Notes under the pieces: generated by a model | Seen by the model: only the letters and a program-made list of their open reading frames with translations | What the model was told of the DNA's origin: nothing | Databases searched by the model: none | Translations under genes and position numbers: made by a program | In this document: piece by piece, positions 51,363 to 60,457 of the stretch | Layout of the letters: the number at the start of each line of letters is the position of its first letter | Numbering within the stretch: the stretch's first letter is position 1 | DNA from: Oscillospiraceae bacterium | GTDB lineage: Bacteria > Bacillota > Clostridia > Oscillospirales > Oscillospiraceae | Direction of reading: 5' to 3' | Assembly: GCA_015067885.1 (NCBI GenBank) | Contig: SVLO01000008.1 | Coordinates: 16,708-80,707 of the forward strand | Length of the DNA: 64,000 bases

Positions 51363-52421
51363 ATGCTGGTCTATATCTTGATCGCTCTGCTTCTGTTTGG
51401 CGTGCTTGTTGCTGTCCACGAATTTGGTCACTTTGCCACCGCGAAACTGCTTGGTGTGCGTGTGAACGAATTTGCCATCGGCATGGGACCCGCGCTGCTG
51501 AAAAAGCAGCGGGGGGAGACCTTGTATTCCCTGAGGGCCTTCCCGGTGGGCGGTTACTGCGCCATGGAGGGAGAGGATGAGGACTCCGACGACCCAAGAG
51601 CCTTTGGGTCGCAGGCGATTTGGAAACGGTTGATCATCCTGTGCGCCGGTGCCTTTATGAACTTTGTGACCGGCTTGCTGCTGGTGTTGCTGCTGTACGC
51701 TAACGCAAAAGCATTTACGGCCCCGGTAATCGCCGGCTTTATGGATGGCTTTCCTCTGAGCGGAGAAGAGGGTATTATGGTTGGCGACCGCATTGTCAGC
51801 GTTGACGGCGAGCGAGTCTATCTTGCCAGTGACATTTCCATGCTGCTGGGTCGGGCCGGTGACGGCGTTGACCTGGTCGTAACGCGTGACGGACAGCGAG
51901 TGGAGCTGGACGACCTGCCCCTTACCCTGCGGGAATACACGGTGAATGGTCAGCAGGTGCAGCGATACGGTCTGTACTTTGCCACGGAGGATGCCACTTT
52001 TGGTGCTAAGCTGCGAATTAGCTGGCTGCAGGCGGTGGACTTTGTGCGCCTGGTGCGGCTGAGCCTGACCGACCTGCTGACTGGCAGGGCGGGGGTCAAG
52101 GACTTGACCGGCCCCATCGGAATTGTAGATACCATCGCCCAGGTGGGCAACCAGTCGGCCACCAAGGCCATTGCGGTGCAAAATATTCTATATTTTGCGG
52201 CACTTATTGCCGTCAATCTAGCCGTCATGAACCTGCTGCCGCTGCCCGCCCTGGACGGCGGGCGGGTGTTCTTTCTGCTGGTCAACGCCCTGTGGCAGCT
52301 TGTGTTCCGGAGAAAAATCAATCCAAAGTATGAGGGATATATCCACTTTGCGGGTCTGTTGGCGCTGCTTGGACTGATGGTCGTGGTAGCGTTTAACGAT
52401 TTGGTCCGTATTTTCAGTTGA
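51363..52421 (+). CDS. rseP: RseP/RasP-type site-2 protease
   Basis: A 352-residue M50 membrane protease with HEFGH (His19, Glu20, His23) in the first helix, a PDZ domain at about residues 120-200 (GIMVGDRIVSVDGERVY), and MNLLPLPALDGGR with the third zinc ligand. It cuts membrane-bound anti-sigma factors and leftover signal peptides. GGAGG is five bases before ATG 51363. It is a different protein from the SpoIVFB-like protease at 36475. Confidence 0.95.
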   Translation: MLVYILIALLLFGVLVAVHEFGHFATAKLLGVRVNEFAIGMGPALLKKQRGETLYSLRAFPVGGYCAMEGEDEDSDDPRAFGSQAIWKRLIILCAGAFMNFVTGLLLVLLLYANAKAFTAPVIAGFMDGFPLSGEEGIMVGDRIVSVDGERVYLASDISMLLGRAGDGVDLVVTRDGQRVELDDLPLTLREYTVNGQQVQRYGLYFATEDATFGAKLRISWLQAVDFVRLVRLSLTDLLTGRAGVKDLTGPIGIVDTIAQVGNQSATKAIAVQNILYFAALIAVNLAVMNLLPLPALDGGRVFFLLVNALWQLVFRRKINPKYEGYIHFAGLLALLGLMVVVAFNDLVRIFS

Positions 52422-52436
52422 AGACAGGTGATTTCC

Positions 52437-53474
52437 ATGACAAAACAAATTATGGTGGGTAACGTCCCGGTGGGCGGCGGCGCCCCGGTGTCCATTCAAT
52501 CCATGTGCAACACTCGCACCGACGACGTTGTGGCTACAGTGGAGCAGATCCGCCGCCTGTCCGCCGCCGGGTGTCAAATCATCCGTGTGGCGGTACCCGA
52601 CATGGCGGCCGCCCGGGCGGTGGGCGCCATCAAGGAGCAGATCGACATCCCCCTGGTGGTGGACATCCATTTCGACTACAAGCTGGCGCTGGAGGCCATT
52701 GCCGCCGGCGCAGACAAGGTGCGCATCAACCCCGGCAACATCGGGGGAGAGGACCGGGTCAAGGCGGTGGCCGATGCCTGCCGGGCCCGGAATATTCCCA
52801 TTCGGATCGGGGTCAACGGCGGCTCGCTGGAGAAGCCCCTGCTGGCCAAATACGGCGGCGTCTGCCCGGAAGCTATGGTGGAGTCCGCCTTTGAACACGT
52901 GCGTCTGCTGAACAAGTTTGATTTTGACGACATCTGCATTTCCCTGAAGTCCTCCAACGTTCCCATGACCATGAAAGCCTATCAGCTCATGCGTGTGAAA
53001 AGTGATTATCCTTTACATATTGGTGTTACCGAGGCGGGTACAGTCCGCATGGGTACGCTGAAGTCCGCCGTGGGTATCGGCGGCCTGCTGGCCATGGGAA
53101 TCGGCGACACCATGCGGGTGTCCCTGTCTGCCGACCCGGTGGAGGAAGTGTATGCCGCCCGGGAGATTTTGAAGGCCGCCGGTATCCGCAAAGAGGGTGC
53201 CGAGCTGGTTTCCTGTCCCACCTGCGGCCGCACCCGCATTGACCTGATCGGCCTTGCCAATGAGGTGGAGCGGCGGCTGCAGGGGGTGGACAAGCCCATC
53301 ACCGTGGCGGTCATGGGCTGCGTGGTCAACGGCCCCGGCGAAGCATCTGCCGCCGACTGCGGCATTGCCGGCGGCGTGGGTGAGGGCCTGCTGTTTAAGA
53401 AAGGCCAAATCGTGAAAAAGGTCCCCCAGGAACAGTTGGTGGACGAGTTGTTTGCTTTGATCGACACGCTGTAA
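52437..53474 (+). CDS. ispG: 4-hydroxy-3-methylbut-2-en-1-yl diphosphate synthase
   Basis: A 345-residue iron-sulfur enzyme of the MEP pathway. VPVGGGAPVSIQSMCNTRTDD is at the start, VRINPGNIGG in the barrel, and the cluster cysteines in SCPTCGRTRIDL and VMGCVVNGPGEA at the C-terminus. AGGTGATT precedes ATG 52437. It follows rseP with a short gap. Confidence 0.97.
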   Translation: MTKQIMVGNVPVGGGAPVSIQSMCNTRTDDVVATVEQIRRLSAAGCQIIRVAVPDMAAARAVGAIKEQIDIPLVVDIHFDYKLALEAIAAGADKVRINPGNIGGEDRVKAVADACRARNIPIRIGVNGGSLEKPLLAKYGGVCPEAMVESAFEHVRLLNKFDFDDICISLKSSNVPMTMKAYQLMRVKSDYPLHIGVTEAGTVRMGTLKSAVGIGGLLAMGIGDTMRVSLSADPVEEVYAAREILKAAGIRKEGAELVSCPTCGRTRIDLIGLANEVERRLQGVDKPITVAVMGCVVNGPGEASAADCGIAGGVGEGLLFKKGQIVKKVPQEQLVDELFALIDTL

Positions 53475-53507
53475 GGCGGTTTTGTACGTAAGGAGAGTTT
53501 GTCCGTA

Positions 53508-56500
53508 ATGTCCGAGAAGATCCCGTTTCTGAAAATGTTTGCAGCCCTGTGCGGCGAGGGAGAGCTGTCCCGTGCCGCAGCGGGCTGGCTTATCGTGTCC
53601 GCGGCCATTGACCGCGCCAAGCGCAGCGCCCATATCCGTGTGGAGGGAGCTGCCGAGGCGGGGGACGTTTTGCTGCAAATGGCACAGGAACAGCTTTGCC
53701 GGAGCTACGGACTCAACTGCGCCGTCATCGAGGCAGTTGCGGCGGAGGTGCCGGCGGAGGAGCCTGTCCGAGCCGTGCCGGCACAGGAGGCGGCCCCGGA
53801 GGATGCCTTCGCCCGCACCCAGGCCATTCGGGAGGCGGCCATGAAGAATATGGTTCGCGCCGTTCCCTCCGGGGAGGAAAAAAAGGCCGGCGCCGCCCAC
53901 GGTAAGGTGGTTTTCGGCCACGTGGTGAAGAAAAAGCCCATCCCCATGGGCGATTTGGAGCTGGATATGGGTACCGTGGTCATCGAGGGCGACGTGTTCG
54001 CTATTGACCACCGGGAGCTGAAAAAACGCAACGCCTGGGTCATTGCCTTTGATTTGACCGACTACACCGGCTCGGTGCGTGTGAGTAAATTTATGACTGC
54101 GGAGGAAAACCCCAAGGCAATCGTGGACGGCATCAAGAAGGGCCAGCGCCTTATCATTCAGGGGCGGCTCAATCTGGACCGCTTCTACGGCGACATGGTG
54201 CTGGAACCCGCCTCCATCATGGAGGGGAAGAAGACCATGCGGCAGGACACCGCCCCGGAAAAGCGGGTGGAGCTACACATGCACACCACCATGTCCTCCA
54301 TGGACGCCCTGACCTGCGTGGGTCCCAAGCTGGGTCCCGACAAAAACCTGGTCAAGCGGGCCCAGCAGTGGGGCCACAAGGCGGTGGCCATTACCGACCA
54401 CGGCGTGGCACAGTCCTTCCCCGATGCCTGGCACTCGGCCAAGGACATCAAGATCCTCTACGGCGTGGAGGCCTACTACATCAACGACGTGGACGACCGG
54501 GTGGCGGTCCACGGCACCCACGAGCAGCCCCTGACGGAAGAAATCGTCTGCTTTGACATTGAAACCACCGGCCTGAACCGAAAAAACGACCGCATCACCG
54601 AAATCGGCGCCGTGGTGCTGCGGGACGGAAAACCGGCGGAGACCTTCAACACCTTTGCCGACCCGGGCCGTATTCTGGACCCGGAAAACATCCGGCTGAC
54701 CGGCATTACCGACGAGATGCTCAAGGGCGCGCCCTCCCAGGAGGAGGCCCTGCGGGCCTTTTTGGACTTCGTGGGGGACCGGCCCCTGGCGGCCCATAAC
54801 GCCGACTTCGACATGAGCTTTATTGCCGAGGGCTGCCGCCGGTACGATATCCCCTTTACCAACACGTCCCTGGACAGCCTGGTGCTGGCCCAAAATCTGC
54901 TGCCCGAGCTTTCCAAGTACAAGCTGGACATCGTGGCGGAGCATCTGCACCTGCCGGAGTTCAACCACCACCGGGCCAGCGACGACGCCGTCACCGTGGC
55001 CTATATGCTGCCGCCCCTGTTTGAGAAGCTGGCGGCGTTGGGCGTTACCACCCTGCAGCAAATCAATCCCGCCATGGAGCCGCTGCGCAGTAAGGCGGGG
55101 GCGAAGGTCAAGCGCCAGCCCAAGCACCTGATCATCCTGGCCAAAAATCAGGAGGGCCTGCGCAACCTGTACAAGCTCATCTCCCTGGCCCATTTGGAGC
55201 ATTTCAAGCGCTATCCTATCATCCCCAAGAGCCTCATCAACGCCAACCGCGAGGGACTGATCCTCGGCTCCGCCTGCGAGGCGGGCGAGCTGTTCGGCGC
55301 CCTGGTGGACGGCAAGAGCTGGGACGAGCTGAAACGAATCGGCGCCTGGTACGACTATCTGGAAATCCAGCCCGTGTGCAACAATATGTTCATGCTGCGC
55401 AAGGGCATGGTCAACAGCGAGGAGGAACTGCGGGACTTCAACCGCGCCATCGTGCGGCTGGGCCGTGACCTCGGCAAGCCCGTGTGCGCCACCGGCGACG
55501 TGCATTTCATGGACCCGGAGGACGAGATCTACCGGCACATCCTGCTGGCCTCCAAGGGCTTTGAGGACGCGGACGAGTCCCTGCCCATCTACTTCAAAAC
55601 CACCGACGAGATGCTGGAGGAGTTCGCCTATTTGGGCGAGGACGTGGCCAAGGAAGTGGTGGTCACCAACACCAATCTGATCGCCGACTGGTGCGAAACC
55701 GTGCTGCCCCTGCCCAAGGGTCTGTTCGCTCCCAAGCTGGAGGACTCCGACGGGGAACTCAAGCGGCTGGTGTGGGGTAAAGCACATGAGCTTTACGGCG
55801 AGGAGCCGCCCCAAATCGTGGTGGACCGCCTGAATACGGAGCTGGGCGACATCATCGGCTGTAAGTACGACGTGATCTATATGTCGGCGCAGAAGCTGGT
55901 GCAGGACTCCCTGGCCCACGGCTACCTTGTCGGCTCCCGCGGCTCGGTGGGTTCGTCCTTGGTGGCGTTCATGTCCGGCATTACCGAAGTTAATTCGTTG
56001 CCGGCCCACTACCGCTGCCCCAACTGCAAGCACTCGGACTTTGACTACGCCCAGGACCCGGAACATCCCTACGGCTGTGGCGCCGATATGCCGGACCGGA
56101 ACTGCCCGGTGTGCGGCACGCCCTACGCCAAGGACGGCTTCAACATCCCCTTTGAGACCTTCCTGGGCTTCGGCGGTGACAAGGTGCCGGATATCGACCT
56201 GAACTTCTCCGGCGAATATCAGGGCAACGCCCACCGCTATACCTTTGAGCTGTTCGGTCAGACCCACGTGTTCCGTGCCGGTACCGTGGGTACCGTGGCG
56301 GAAAAGACCGCCTTCGGCTACGTGAAGAAGTACTTGGACGAGCATGGAATGATCGCCTCCAAGGCGGAGGAAAACCGCCTTGCCGTGGGCTGCACCGGTG
56401 TCAAGCGCACCACGGGCCAGCACCCCGGCGGCATGGTGGTCATTCCCCAGGACAAGGAGATTTACGATTTCTGCCCCGTCCAGCACCCGGCGGACGACCC

Positions 56501-57626
56501 CAACAGCGACATCATCACCACCCATTTTGAATACCACTCCATGGAGTCCAACCTCTTGAAGCTGGACATCCTCGGTCACGATGACCCGTCCATGATCCGC
56601 ATGCTGCAGGACCTGACCGGGGTGGATCCCCAGAAGATACCCCTGGACGATAAGGACACCATGTCCATCTTCAGAAAGTCCAAGGCCCTGGGGTACGAGG
56701 ACGACCCGGTGCTGGGCCCCACCGGCGGCACCGCCATTCCCGAGTTCGGCACCAGCTTTGTCCGCGGTATGCTGGAGGATACCCAGCCCGACCAGTTTGA
56801 TACCCTGGTGCGGCTGTCCGGCTTCTCCCACGGTACCGACGTGTGGCTGGGCAACGCAAAGGACCTGATCACCTCCGGCACCGCCAAGGTCAACGAGGCC
56901 ATCGGCTGCCGTGACGACATCATGATCTTCCTCATCTCCAAGGGCATCGCCCCCAAGCGTGCCTTCAAGATCATGGAGGCGGTGCGTAAGGGCCGCGGTC
57001 TGCCCGAGGGGGCCGAGGACGACATGAAGGGGGCCGGAGTACCCCAGTGGTACATCGACTCCTGCAAGAAGATCGCCTATCTGTTCCCCAAGGCCCACGC
57101 GGTGGCCTACGTGATGATGGCCTTCCGTATCGCCTGGTTCAAGGTGCATCGCCCCCTGGCCTTCTACGCGGCCTATTTCTCCATCCGGGCCAAGGCCTTT
57201 GACGAGGCGTTTATGTGCCGGGGCATGGACGTGGTCAAGCGGAAAATGCGGGAAATCCAGCTCAAGGACAAGGACGCCTCCGCCGTGGAGCAGGATATGC
57301 TCACCACGCTGGAGGTGTGCTACGAGTTCTATCTGCGTGGCTTCGCCTTCCGCAACATCGACATCTATCAGTCCGACGCCATCAACTTCACCATGAACGA
57401 GGAGGAGGGGACCCTGCGCCCGCCCTTCGTGTCCGTGGCGGGCCTGGGCGAAACGGCGGCCCTGTCCATCGTGGAGCAGTGCCGCGGCAAGCAGTTCGTT
57501 TCCATCGAGGAGATGTCCGCCGCCTGCCCCAAGGTGTCCAAGACCCATATTGAGCAGTTGAAGGCGGCGGGCGCCTTCGGGACCCTGCCCGAAACCAGCC
57601 AGCTTGACCTGTTCTCCATGCTGTGA
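53508..57626 (+). CDS. polC: DNA polymerase III alpha subunit, Gram-positive PolC type
   Basis: A 1372-residue replicative polymerase. In order: an N-terminal domain and OB fold (to about 215), a split PHP domain from about 254 (VELHMHTTMSSMDALT), and an inserted DEDD proofreading exonuclease from about 349 (FDIETTGLNRKNDRITEIGA). A zinc ribbon follows near 840 (CPNCKHSDF, CPVCG), then the palm with PDIDLNFSGEYQ near 895. The catalytic exonuclease residues are intact. ATG 53508 is chosen; AAGGAG is a little far upstream, and an earlier TTG is too close to it. Length is slightly below Bacillus PolC. Confidence 0.96.
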   Translation: MSEKIPFLKMFAALCGEGELSRAAAGWLIVSAAIDRAKRSAHIRVEGAAEAGDVLLQMAQEQLCRSYGLNCAVIEAVAAEVPAEEPVRAVPAQEAAPEDAFARTQAIREAAMKNMVRAVPSGEEKKAGAAHGKVVFGHVVKKKPIPMGDLELDMGTVVIEGDVFAIDHRELKKRNAWVIAFDLTDYTGSVRVSKFMTAEENPKAIVDGIKKGQRLIIQGRLNLDRFYGDMVLEPASIMEGKKTMRQDTAPEKRVELHMHTTMSSMDALTCVGPKLGPDKNLVKRAQQWGHKAVAITDHGVAQSFPDAWHSAKDIKILYGVEAYYINDVDDRVAVHGTHEQPLTEEIVCFDIETTGLNRKNDRITEIGAVVLRDGKPAETFNTFADPGRILDPENIRLTGITDEMLKGAPSQEEALRAFLDFVGDRPLAAHNADFDMSFIAEGCRRYDIPFTNTSLDSLVLAQNLLPELSKYKLDIVAEHLHLPEFNHHRASDDAVTVAYMLPPLFEKLAALGVTTLQQINPAMEPLRSKAGAKVKRQPKHLIILAKNQEGLRNLYKLISLAHLEHFKRYPIIPKSLINANREGLILGSACEAGELFGALVDGKSWDELKRIGAWYDYLEIQPVCNNMFMLRKGMVNSEEELRDFNRAIVRLGRDLGKPVCATGDVHFMDPEDEIYRHILLASKGFEDADESLPIYFKTTDEMLEEFAYLGEDVAKEVVVTNTNLIADWCETVLPLPKGLFAPKLEDSDGELKRLVWGKAHELYGEEPPQIVVDRLNTELGDIIGCKYDVIYMSAQKLVQDSLAHGYLVGSRGSVGSSLVAFMSGITEVNSLPAHYRCPNCKHSDFDYAQDPEHPYGCGADMPDRNCPVCGTPYAKDGFNIPFETFLGFGGDKVPDIDLNFSGEYQGNAHRYTFELFGQTHVFRAGTVGTVAEKTAFGYVKKYLDEHGMIASKAEENRLAVGCTGVKRTTGQHPGGMVVIPQDKEIYDFCPVQHPADDPNSDIITTHFEYHSMESNLLKLDILGHDDPSMIRMLQDLTGVDPQKIPLDDKDTMSIFRKSKALGYEDDPVLGPTGGTAIPEFGTSFVRGMLEDTQPDQFDTLVRLSGFSHGTDVWLGNAKDLITSGTAKVNEAIGCRDDIMIFLISKGIAPKRAFKIMEAVRKGRGLPEGAEDDMKGAGVPQWYIDSCKKIAYLFPKAHAVAYVMMAFRIAWFKVHRPLAFYAAYFSIRAKAFDEAFMCRGMDVVKRKMREIQLKDKDASAVEQDMLTTLEVCYEFYLRGFAFRNIDIYQSDAINFTMNEEEGTLRPPFVSVAGLGETAALSIVEQCRGKQFVSIEEMSAACPKVSKTHIEQLKAAGAFGTLPETSQLDLFSML

Positions 57627-57666
57627 TAGGATAGTATTGCAAATCCGAACCAGGGAAGGTGAGGAA

Positions 57667-58614
57667 ATGGAACAAATATCGATTATCGTGCCCTGTTATA
57701 ACGAAGAGGAAGTGCTGCCCCTGTTCTATGCCGAGGTCAACCGGGTGGCCGGGCTGATGGGGGAGTACGACTTTGAATTCCTGTTCGTGGACGACGGCTC
57801 CCGGGATAAGACTATGGAGGTCATCCGGGACCTTGCCGCGCGGGACGGGCGGGTGAAGTACGTGTCCTTCTCCCGCAATTTTGGGAAAGAGGCGGCCATG
57901 TACGCCGGCTTTACTTATGCCGGCGGCGACTACGTGGCGGTGATGGATGCCGACCTGCAGGACCCGCCGGCCCTGCTGCCCGAGATGATGGCAGCCATCC
58001 GGGAGGAGGGTTACGACTCCGTGGCCACCCGCCGGGTCACCCGCAAGGGGGAGCCGCCCATCCGCTCCTTCTTCGCCCGGTGCTTTTATAAGCTCATGCG
58101 CCGCATCTCCAAAACGGATATGGTGGACGGCGCCCGGGACTACCGGCTGATGACGCGCCAGTTCGTCAACTCCCTGCTGGAGCTGGGGGAGTACAACCGC
58201 TTTTCCAAGGGGCTGTACGGCTGGGTCGGCTATAAGACCAAGTGGCTGGAGTACGAGAACGTGGAGCGGGCCGCTGGGGAGACCAAGTGGTCCTTTTGGA
58301 AGCTGCTGCTGTATAGTATCGAGGGTATCGTGGCCTTTTCCGCCGCCCCCCTGGCCATCGCGGCGGTGACCGGCATCGTGTGCTGTCTGCTGGCCTTTTT
58401 GTTCATCGTGGTCGTGGTGGTCCGCACCCTGGTGTTCGGTGACCCGGTGGCCGGCTGGCCGTCGCTGGTGTGTGTGATTTTGTTCGTGGGCGGTCTGCAG
58501 CTATTCTGCATGGGCATTTTGGGCGAGTACCTGGCCAAGACCTATTTGGAGGTCAAGGGCAGACCCATCTTCCTCTGCCGGGAGAGCAATGCGGAACCCT
58601 ACGAAACGAAGTGA
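57667..58614 (+). CDS. GT2 membrane glycosyltransferase (GtrB/DPM-like)
   Basis: A 315-residue enzyme with a GT-A domain (ISIIVPCYNEEEVLP, FLFVDDGSRDKT, VAVMDADLQDPPALLPEM, giving the DxD) and two C-terminal membrane helices (IAAVTGIVCCLLAFLFIVVVVV, then ILFVGGLQLFCMGILGEYLA). The family loads undecaprenyl phosphate with a sugar for wall or polymer glycosylation. AAGGTGAGG precedes the ATG. It lies just after polC and ends at a strong terminator. Confidence 0.92.
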   Translation: MEQISIIVPCYNEEEVLPLFYAEVNRVAGLMGEYDFEFLFVDDGSRDKTMEVIRDLAARDGRVKYVSFSRNFGKEAAMYAGFTYAGGDYVAVMDADLQDPPALLPEMMAAIREEGYDSVATRRVTRKGEPPIRSFFARCFYKLMRRISKTDMVDGARDYRLMTRQFVNSLLELGEYNRFSKGLYGWVGYKTKWLEYENVERAAGETKWSFWKLLLYSIEGIVAFSAAPLAIAAVTGIVCCLLAFLFIVVVVVRTLVFGDPVAGWPSLVCVILFVGGLQLFCMGILGEYLAKTYLEVKGRPIFLCRESNAEPYETK

Positions 58615-58652
58615 AAAAAGCACCTCATTCCATGCGGAATGAGGTGCTTTTT
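58615..58652. terminator. Bidirectional terminator after the glycosyltransferase
   Basis: AAAAAGCACCTCATTCC pairs with GGAATGAGGTGCTTTTT around ATGC. It is shared with the convergent YbaK gene. Confidence 0.92.
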
Positions 58653-58657
58653 GTTTG

Positions 58658-59134
58658 TCATTCTTCCTGCCAGCCCTTGCACACGTCGATCCAGCCAAGG
58701 CTTTTGGAGTACCCGGCCAGCTCGTCGCAGGTCAGCTCAATGGCGGAGTTGCTGCTGCCGGCGGCGGGGAAGACGGTATCGAACCGCTGCAGGGACACGT
58801 CCAGGTAGGTGCGCACGCCCTCCGGGTTGCCGAAGGGGCACACGCCGCCGATGGCGTGGCCGGTGAATTCGGACACCTGCTCGGGGGTGAGCATTTTGGC
58901 CTTGGTGTGGAAGAAACCCTTGAACTTGCTGTTGTCGATTTTGGCGTCCCCGGCGGCCACGATCAGCACGCAGCCGTCCTCCACCAAAAAGGACAGGGTC
59001 TTGGCAATGCGGGCGGGGATGACGCCCACGGCCTGGGCCGCCAGCTCCACCGTGGCGCTGGACACCTCGAATTCCAGAATGTCGCCCTCCCGGCCCAGGG
59101 GGCGGAAGTAGTCGCGGACCAATTCGATGGACAT
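58658..59134 (-). CDS. YbaK/EbsC-type aminoacyl-tRNA deacylase
   Basis: A 158-residue INS-superfamily protein. IAKTLSFLVEDGCVLIVAAGDAKID holds the catalytic Lys region, followed by GGVCPFGNPEGVRTYLD with the conserved glycines. It hydrolyses wrongly charged aminoacyl-tRNAs such as Cys-tRNA-Pro; the exact target cannot be fixed. It starts three bases after the stop of the thioesterase gene. Confidence 0.92.
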   Translation of the reverse strand: MSIELVRDYFRPLGREGDILEFEVSSATVELAAQAVGVIPARIAKTLSFLVEDGCVLIVAAGDAKIDNSKFKGFFHTKAKMLTPEQVSEFTGHAIGGVCPFGNPEGVRTYLDVSLQRFDTVFPAAGSSNSAIELTCDELAGYSKSLGWIDVCKGWQEE

Positions 59135-59137
59135 CTC

Positions 59138-59530
59138 TCAACCCTCCAGCTTGCGGGCGGTCTTGGCCAGGAAACGCTCGTCGGTGATGAGGAAGCGCTC
59201 GTGAGTGCCCTTGCCGATCAGGCCCTTTTCGTCGTAGGCGGTGACGGTCAGCTCGATGCGCTTGCCGTCCACCAAAGTGACCTCGCTCTCCGCCCAAACT
59301 TTCATGCCAAGGGGGGTGGCGGACACGTGGTCAATGTTGACCTTGGTACCCACGGAGCTGTCCCCGGCGGGCAGGTGGGGCAGGAAGGACTCGGAGGCGG
59401 CCTTTTCCATCAGGGCCACCATAAAGGGGGTGCCGAACACGGTCAGGCTGCCGGAGCCGGCAGCGGCGGCGGTGTTGGTTTCGTTGACTACGGCGTCCGC
59501 GCGACCGCGCAGACCAACTTCAATGGACAT
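59138..59530 (-). CDS. Hotdog-fold thioesterase (FlK-like)
   Basis: A 130-residue protein with TPFMVALMEKAASESFL (catalytic Glu helix) and VNIDHVSATPLGMKVWAESEV, the pattern of the fluoroacetyl-CoA thioesterase family. In gut Clostridia such enzymes more likely hydrolyse ordinary short or mis-made acyl-CoAs. AAAGGAGG lies before the ATG. It is cotranscribed with the deacylase gene. Confidence 0.9.
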   Translation of the reverse strand: MSIEVGLRGRADAVVNETNTAAAAGSGSLTVFGTPFMVALMEKAASESFLPHLPAGDSSVGTKVNIDHVSATPLGMKVWAESEVTLVDGKRIELTVTAYDEKGLIGKGTHERFLITDERFLAKTARKLEG

Positions 59531-59602
59531 TTTTGTGTCCTCCTTTGTAAAAACGTTGCCATCATTTTACTACATTGCCCGGCGGGTTTCAATAGGCTTT
59601 TC

Positions 59603-60346
59603 TCAAGTCAGGGTGATATAATCGCCGCTGGCGTAGCCGGTCACGCCGTTATAGCGCACGAGGTACCAGCCCTGCTGATTGCGGTTCAGCACGGTGATGG
59701 GGGCGCCGTCGTAGGCCTGGGTCAGGATGGGGGCGCCGGTGTTGGGCCGGGCGCGGATATTCAGGTTGCCGCCGTCGGTATCCACCCGGCCCTGTTGGGT
59801 GGTCTGGGGGGAGAGGAAGGGGATACCGAAGTATTCCGTCAGGGACAGGACCAGGTTGCGGGCGATGGCGTCGATGTTCGCCTTCAGCCAGGCGGCGTCG
59901 TCGGTGTTGTCGTGGAAGGCCAGCTCCAAAAAGACGGAGGGGGCCCGGGTCAGCCGCAGCTCCCCGATGCGGGTGGAGGCCTCCGTCCGCACCAGGTCTG
60001 GCAGGGGGTAGATGTTGCGCAGGTTTTTGGCCATGATCTCCGCCGCTCTGCGGCCCTGGGCGCTGCCGGGGTAATAGAACACGATGGAGCCACGGGCGGT
60101 GCCGTAGCGGCCCTCCGGCGCGGCGTTGGAGTGGATGGCCACGTGCAGGTCGTACTGACCGGCATTGGAGGCGGCGATGGAGCTGCCGGCGTTCATCTGC
60201 GGCGTGTTGCGCACGTACTGGATACCGGAGGCGTTCAGGTAGGGGATCATGGCGTCGGCGATGAGGTTCATATAATACTCCTCGCTGCCGCCGCTGACGA
60301 AGAGGTTGTTCTCCTGGGTGGAGGGGGAGAGATAGATGGTGGGCAT
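59603..60346 (-). CDS. N-acetylmuramoyl-L-alanine amidase with SH3 domain, no signal peptide
   Basis: A 247-residue protein. Residues 1-175 are an Amidase_3 domain: ADAMIPYLNASGIQYVRN, the zinc His in LHVAIHSNAAPEG, and the catalytic Glu in FLELAFHDN. Residues 185-245 form a bacterial SH3 domain (NLNIRARPNTGAPIL, GWYLVRYNGVTGYAS). No export signal exists, so it fits a mother-cell spore-coat or cortex enzyme rather than a vegetative autolysin. The start MPTIYLSPS follows CAGGAGG. A sigma-K-like promoter precedes it. Confidence 0.88.
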   Translation of the reverse strand: MPTIYLSPSTQENNLFVSGGSEEYYMNLIADAMIPYLNASGIQYVRNTPQMNAGSSIAASNAGQYDLHVAIHSNAAPEGRYGTARGSIVFYYPGSAQGRRAAEIMAKNLRNIYPLPDLVRTEASTRIGELRLTRAPSVFLELAFHDNTDDAAWLKANIDAIARNLVLSLTEYFGIPFLSPQTTQQGRVDTDGGNLNIRARPNTGAPILTQAYDGAPITVLNRNQQGWYLVRYNGVTGYASGDYITLT

Positions 60347-60367
60347 GGTGATACCTCCTGTTTTTTC

Positions 60368-60395
60368 CATCCTATGAAAAAATCTGCCAATCTGT
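60368..60395 (-). promoter_or_regulatory. Possible sigma-K-type promoter of the amidase gene
   Basis: On the minus strand AC, 17 bases, then CATAGGATG, which misses the AC / CATAnnnTA pattern by one base. It is close to the ribosome-binding site. Weak on sequence alone, it gains some support from the enzyme lacking a signal peptide. Confidence 0.28.
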
Positions 60396-60457
60396 GCGAC
60401 GTGGGGAGATGTATTGCGTCATTGGGGGTAAGAGGAAAACTTAAAGGAGGTATTGAT

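Noticed and set aside
54273..57548. Very long open frame (about 1090 codons) antisense to polC
   Set aside because: High-GC coding DNA with strong third-position bias leaves long antisense frames. The product is low-complexity (Gly, His, Val, Leu) and has no ribosome-binding site.
58655..60457. Open frame extending the DUF4349 lipoprotein upstream by some 600 codons
   Set aside because: The upstream part is antisense to three well-supported genes (YbaK, thioesterase, amidase). A clear signal peptide and AAAGGAGG mark the true start at 60458.
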